Assembly: GCA_013360535.1 (NCBI GenBank)
Contig: JABWBL010000162.1
Span: 1-7,380 of the forward strand
Reading direction: 5' to 3'
Origin: Planctomycetaceae bacterium
Lineage (GTDB): Bacteria; Planctomycetota; UBA1135; GCA-002686595
DNA length: 7,380 bases
Shown here: in pieces, positions 6,168 through 7,380 of the stretch
Numbering within the stretch: position 1 is the stretch's first letter
Layout of the letters: the number at the start of each line of letters is the position of its first letter
The notes under the pieces: generated by a model
The model's database searches: none
What the model was told of the DNA's origin: nothing
The model's input: the letters and a program-made list of their open reading frames with translations, nothing else
Position numbers and translations under genes: made by a program

Positions 6168-7379
6168 ATGAACGAGACGACCGGCTCCGACGAGCGCCTC
6201 GTGCGCAGGCTCGCCGAGCACCGCGACGCCTTCGTCGACACGTTCGGCGACTCGCGCAGAAGTTCCGCCGCCGTGCGGCTCTTCTTCTCGCCCGGCCGCG
6301 TCAACCTGATGGGTGCGCACCTCGACTACAACGGCGGGCCGGTGATGCCGATGGCCGTCGACCGCGGCACGTTCTTCGCCGTCGCGCCGCGCAGCGATCG
6401 CCGCGTGCGTTTCGCCTCGACGCTCGAGCCTGGCGAGGTCGAGTTCGAGCTCGACCGCCTGACTTCCACGCGCGCCGGCCGCTGGTTCGACTATCCGCTC
6501 GGCGTACTGCGTTTTCTCGCTCCGCTCGCGCCGAACGCACGCGGCGTCGACGTGCTCTTCGGCGGCAACCTGCCGGTGGGCGCGGGCCTTTCGAGCTCGG
6601 CCTCGATCTGCGTCGGCACGGCGTTCGCGCTCGACCGCACGTGGCAGCTCGGCCTCGCGCCGCGCGCGCGCGTCGACATCGCACTGCGCGCCGAGCGCGA
6701 GTTTGTCGGCGTGCACTGCGGCTTGATGGATCCGTTCGCGGTCGGCATGGCGAGCGCGGGCCAGCTCCTGTGGCTCGACTGCAAGGACGGTTCCTTCGAG
6801 CACCTGCCGATCGACCACTCCTCGATCGCGATCGCCGTCGCCGACAGCGGCGTGCGCCGCGAGCTCGCGCAGGGCGCGTTCAACCAGCGTGTCGCCGAAG
6901 CGGCCGAAGCCTTCGAACGCCTCGCTCCGTTTGTGCCCGGCGCCACTGTCCTGCGCGACGTTCCGCTCTCGGTCGTGCACGAGCATTCCCGCTCCCTTCC
7001 GCCGCACATCGCGCGCCGAGCACTGCACGTCGCCGGCGAAGTCGAGCGCACGTTCGTCGCCCGCGACGCGCTCCTGCGCGGCGACGTCGCGACGTTTGGC
7101 GCGCAGATCTTCGAGGCTCACCGCTCGCTGCGCGACCTCTACGAAGTCACCGTGCCCGAGCTCGACCTGCTCGTCGATGCCGCACGCGAACAAGCGGGCA
7201 TTCTCGGCGCGCGGGTCACCGGCGCGGGTTTTGGCGGCTGCGTCGTCGTGCTCGCGCGCCGGGATCAGGCGCAAGGTGCTCTCGAGCGTGTCGCAGATGC
7301 TTTTGCGGCCCAGTTCGGTCGCCGTCCCGGCGTGCGCGTGTTCGGCGGCGATCCGGGCCCACGCGAAGTCGCGGGCTGA
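6168..7379 (+). CDS. galK: Galactokinase-family GHMP kinase, possibly with altered sugar specificity
   Basis: The product is 403 aa, a normal length for galactokinase, with stop TGA at 7377-7379. Galactokinase makes galactose 1-phosphate from galactose and ATP in the cytoplasm (Leloir pathway). All three GHMP motifs are present in order: GRVNLMGAHLDYNGG at 43-57 (signature), the ATP-binding Ser loop LPVGAGLSSSAS at 135-146, and GARVTGAGFGGC at 347-358. The catalytic Asp is D188 in CGLMDPF, and the Arg of the signature is R44. Against the sugar contacts known from human GALK1 (R37, E43, H44, D46, G183, D186, Y236), this protein has R44, A50, H51, D53, G185, D188 and F238, so the Glu and the Tyr are replaced. 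The family call is firm; galactose as substrate is likely but not certain. No galT, galE or transporter gene is visible beside it, though the window ends here. Alternative: a related sugar 1-kinase in the galactokinase branch. Confidence 0.92.
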   Translation: MNETTGSDERLVRRLAEHRDAFVDTFGDSRRSSAAVRLFFSPGRVNLMGAHLDYNGGPVMPMAVDRGTFFAVAPRSDRRVRFASTLEPGEVEFELDRLTSTRAGRWFDYPLGVLRFLAPLAPNARGVDVLFGGNLPVGAGLSSSASICVGTAFALDRTWQLGLAPRARVDIALRAEREFVGVHCGLMDPFAVGMASAGQLLWLDCKDGSFEHLPIDHSSIAIAVADSGVRRELAQGAFNQRVAEAAEAFERLAPFVPGATVLRDVPLSVVHEHSRSLPPHIARRALHVAGEVERTFVARDALLRGDVATFGAQIFEAHRSLRDLYEVTVPELDLLVDAAREQAGILGARVTGAGFGGCVVVLARRDQAQGALERVADAFAAQFGRRPGVRVFGGDPGPREVAG

Positions 7380-7380
7380 G

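Noticed and set aside
6135..7274. Minus-strand open frame of 379 codons opposite the galactokinase-like gene
   Set aside because: The plus strand holds all three GHMP motifs, while the minus-strand translation is Arg/Ala/Glu-rich without domain features.

Overview
The window is GC-rich (by eye roughly two thirds G+C) and densely coding. It carries four complete protein genes and one gene cut off at the left edge. Exported proteins dominate: a large multi-repeat carboxypeptidase-regulatory-like protein, a PLD3-like phospholipase D, a large parvulin-like protein and a small lipoprotein. Three of the four complete genes lack a Shine-Dalgarno sequence. This mix fits a Planctomycetota genome best, but no single feature is diagnostic, so the assignment is an inference.

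Layout: 2-2491 (+) is the 3' part of a protein made of tandem Ig/transthyretin-like repeats. After 47 non-coding bases comes 2539-3717 (+), a secreted PLD3/PLD4-like protein. It overlaps by one base (TGATG) with 3717-5663 (+), a secreted protein with three degenerate parvulin-type domains and an unassigned His-rich C-terminal region. Only 6 bases further on, a convergent small lipoprotein gene ends (5670-6080, -). An 87-base divergent promoter region (6081-6167) separates it from a galactokinase-family gene (6168-7379, +), whose stop codon lies one base before the window end. No stretch above 300 bases lacks a gene, and I see no RNA gene, mobile element, CRISPR array or origin.

How the genes relate: the PLD-like and parvulin-like genes are almost certainly one transcription unit with coupled translation, and both products are exported, so they may act together outside the cytoplasm. 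The other genes need not be related. I see no obvious new defence or mobile system. The observations most worth following up are the close PLD3/PLD4 resemblance, the parvulin domains that have lost catalytic histidines and are fused to a possible zincin-like remnant, the substituted sugar-contact positions in the galactokinase-like kinase, and a recurring TANNNT box placed so close to start codons that leaderless or near-leaderless transcripts are likely.
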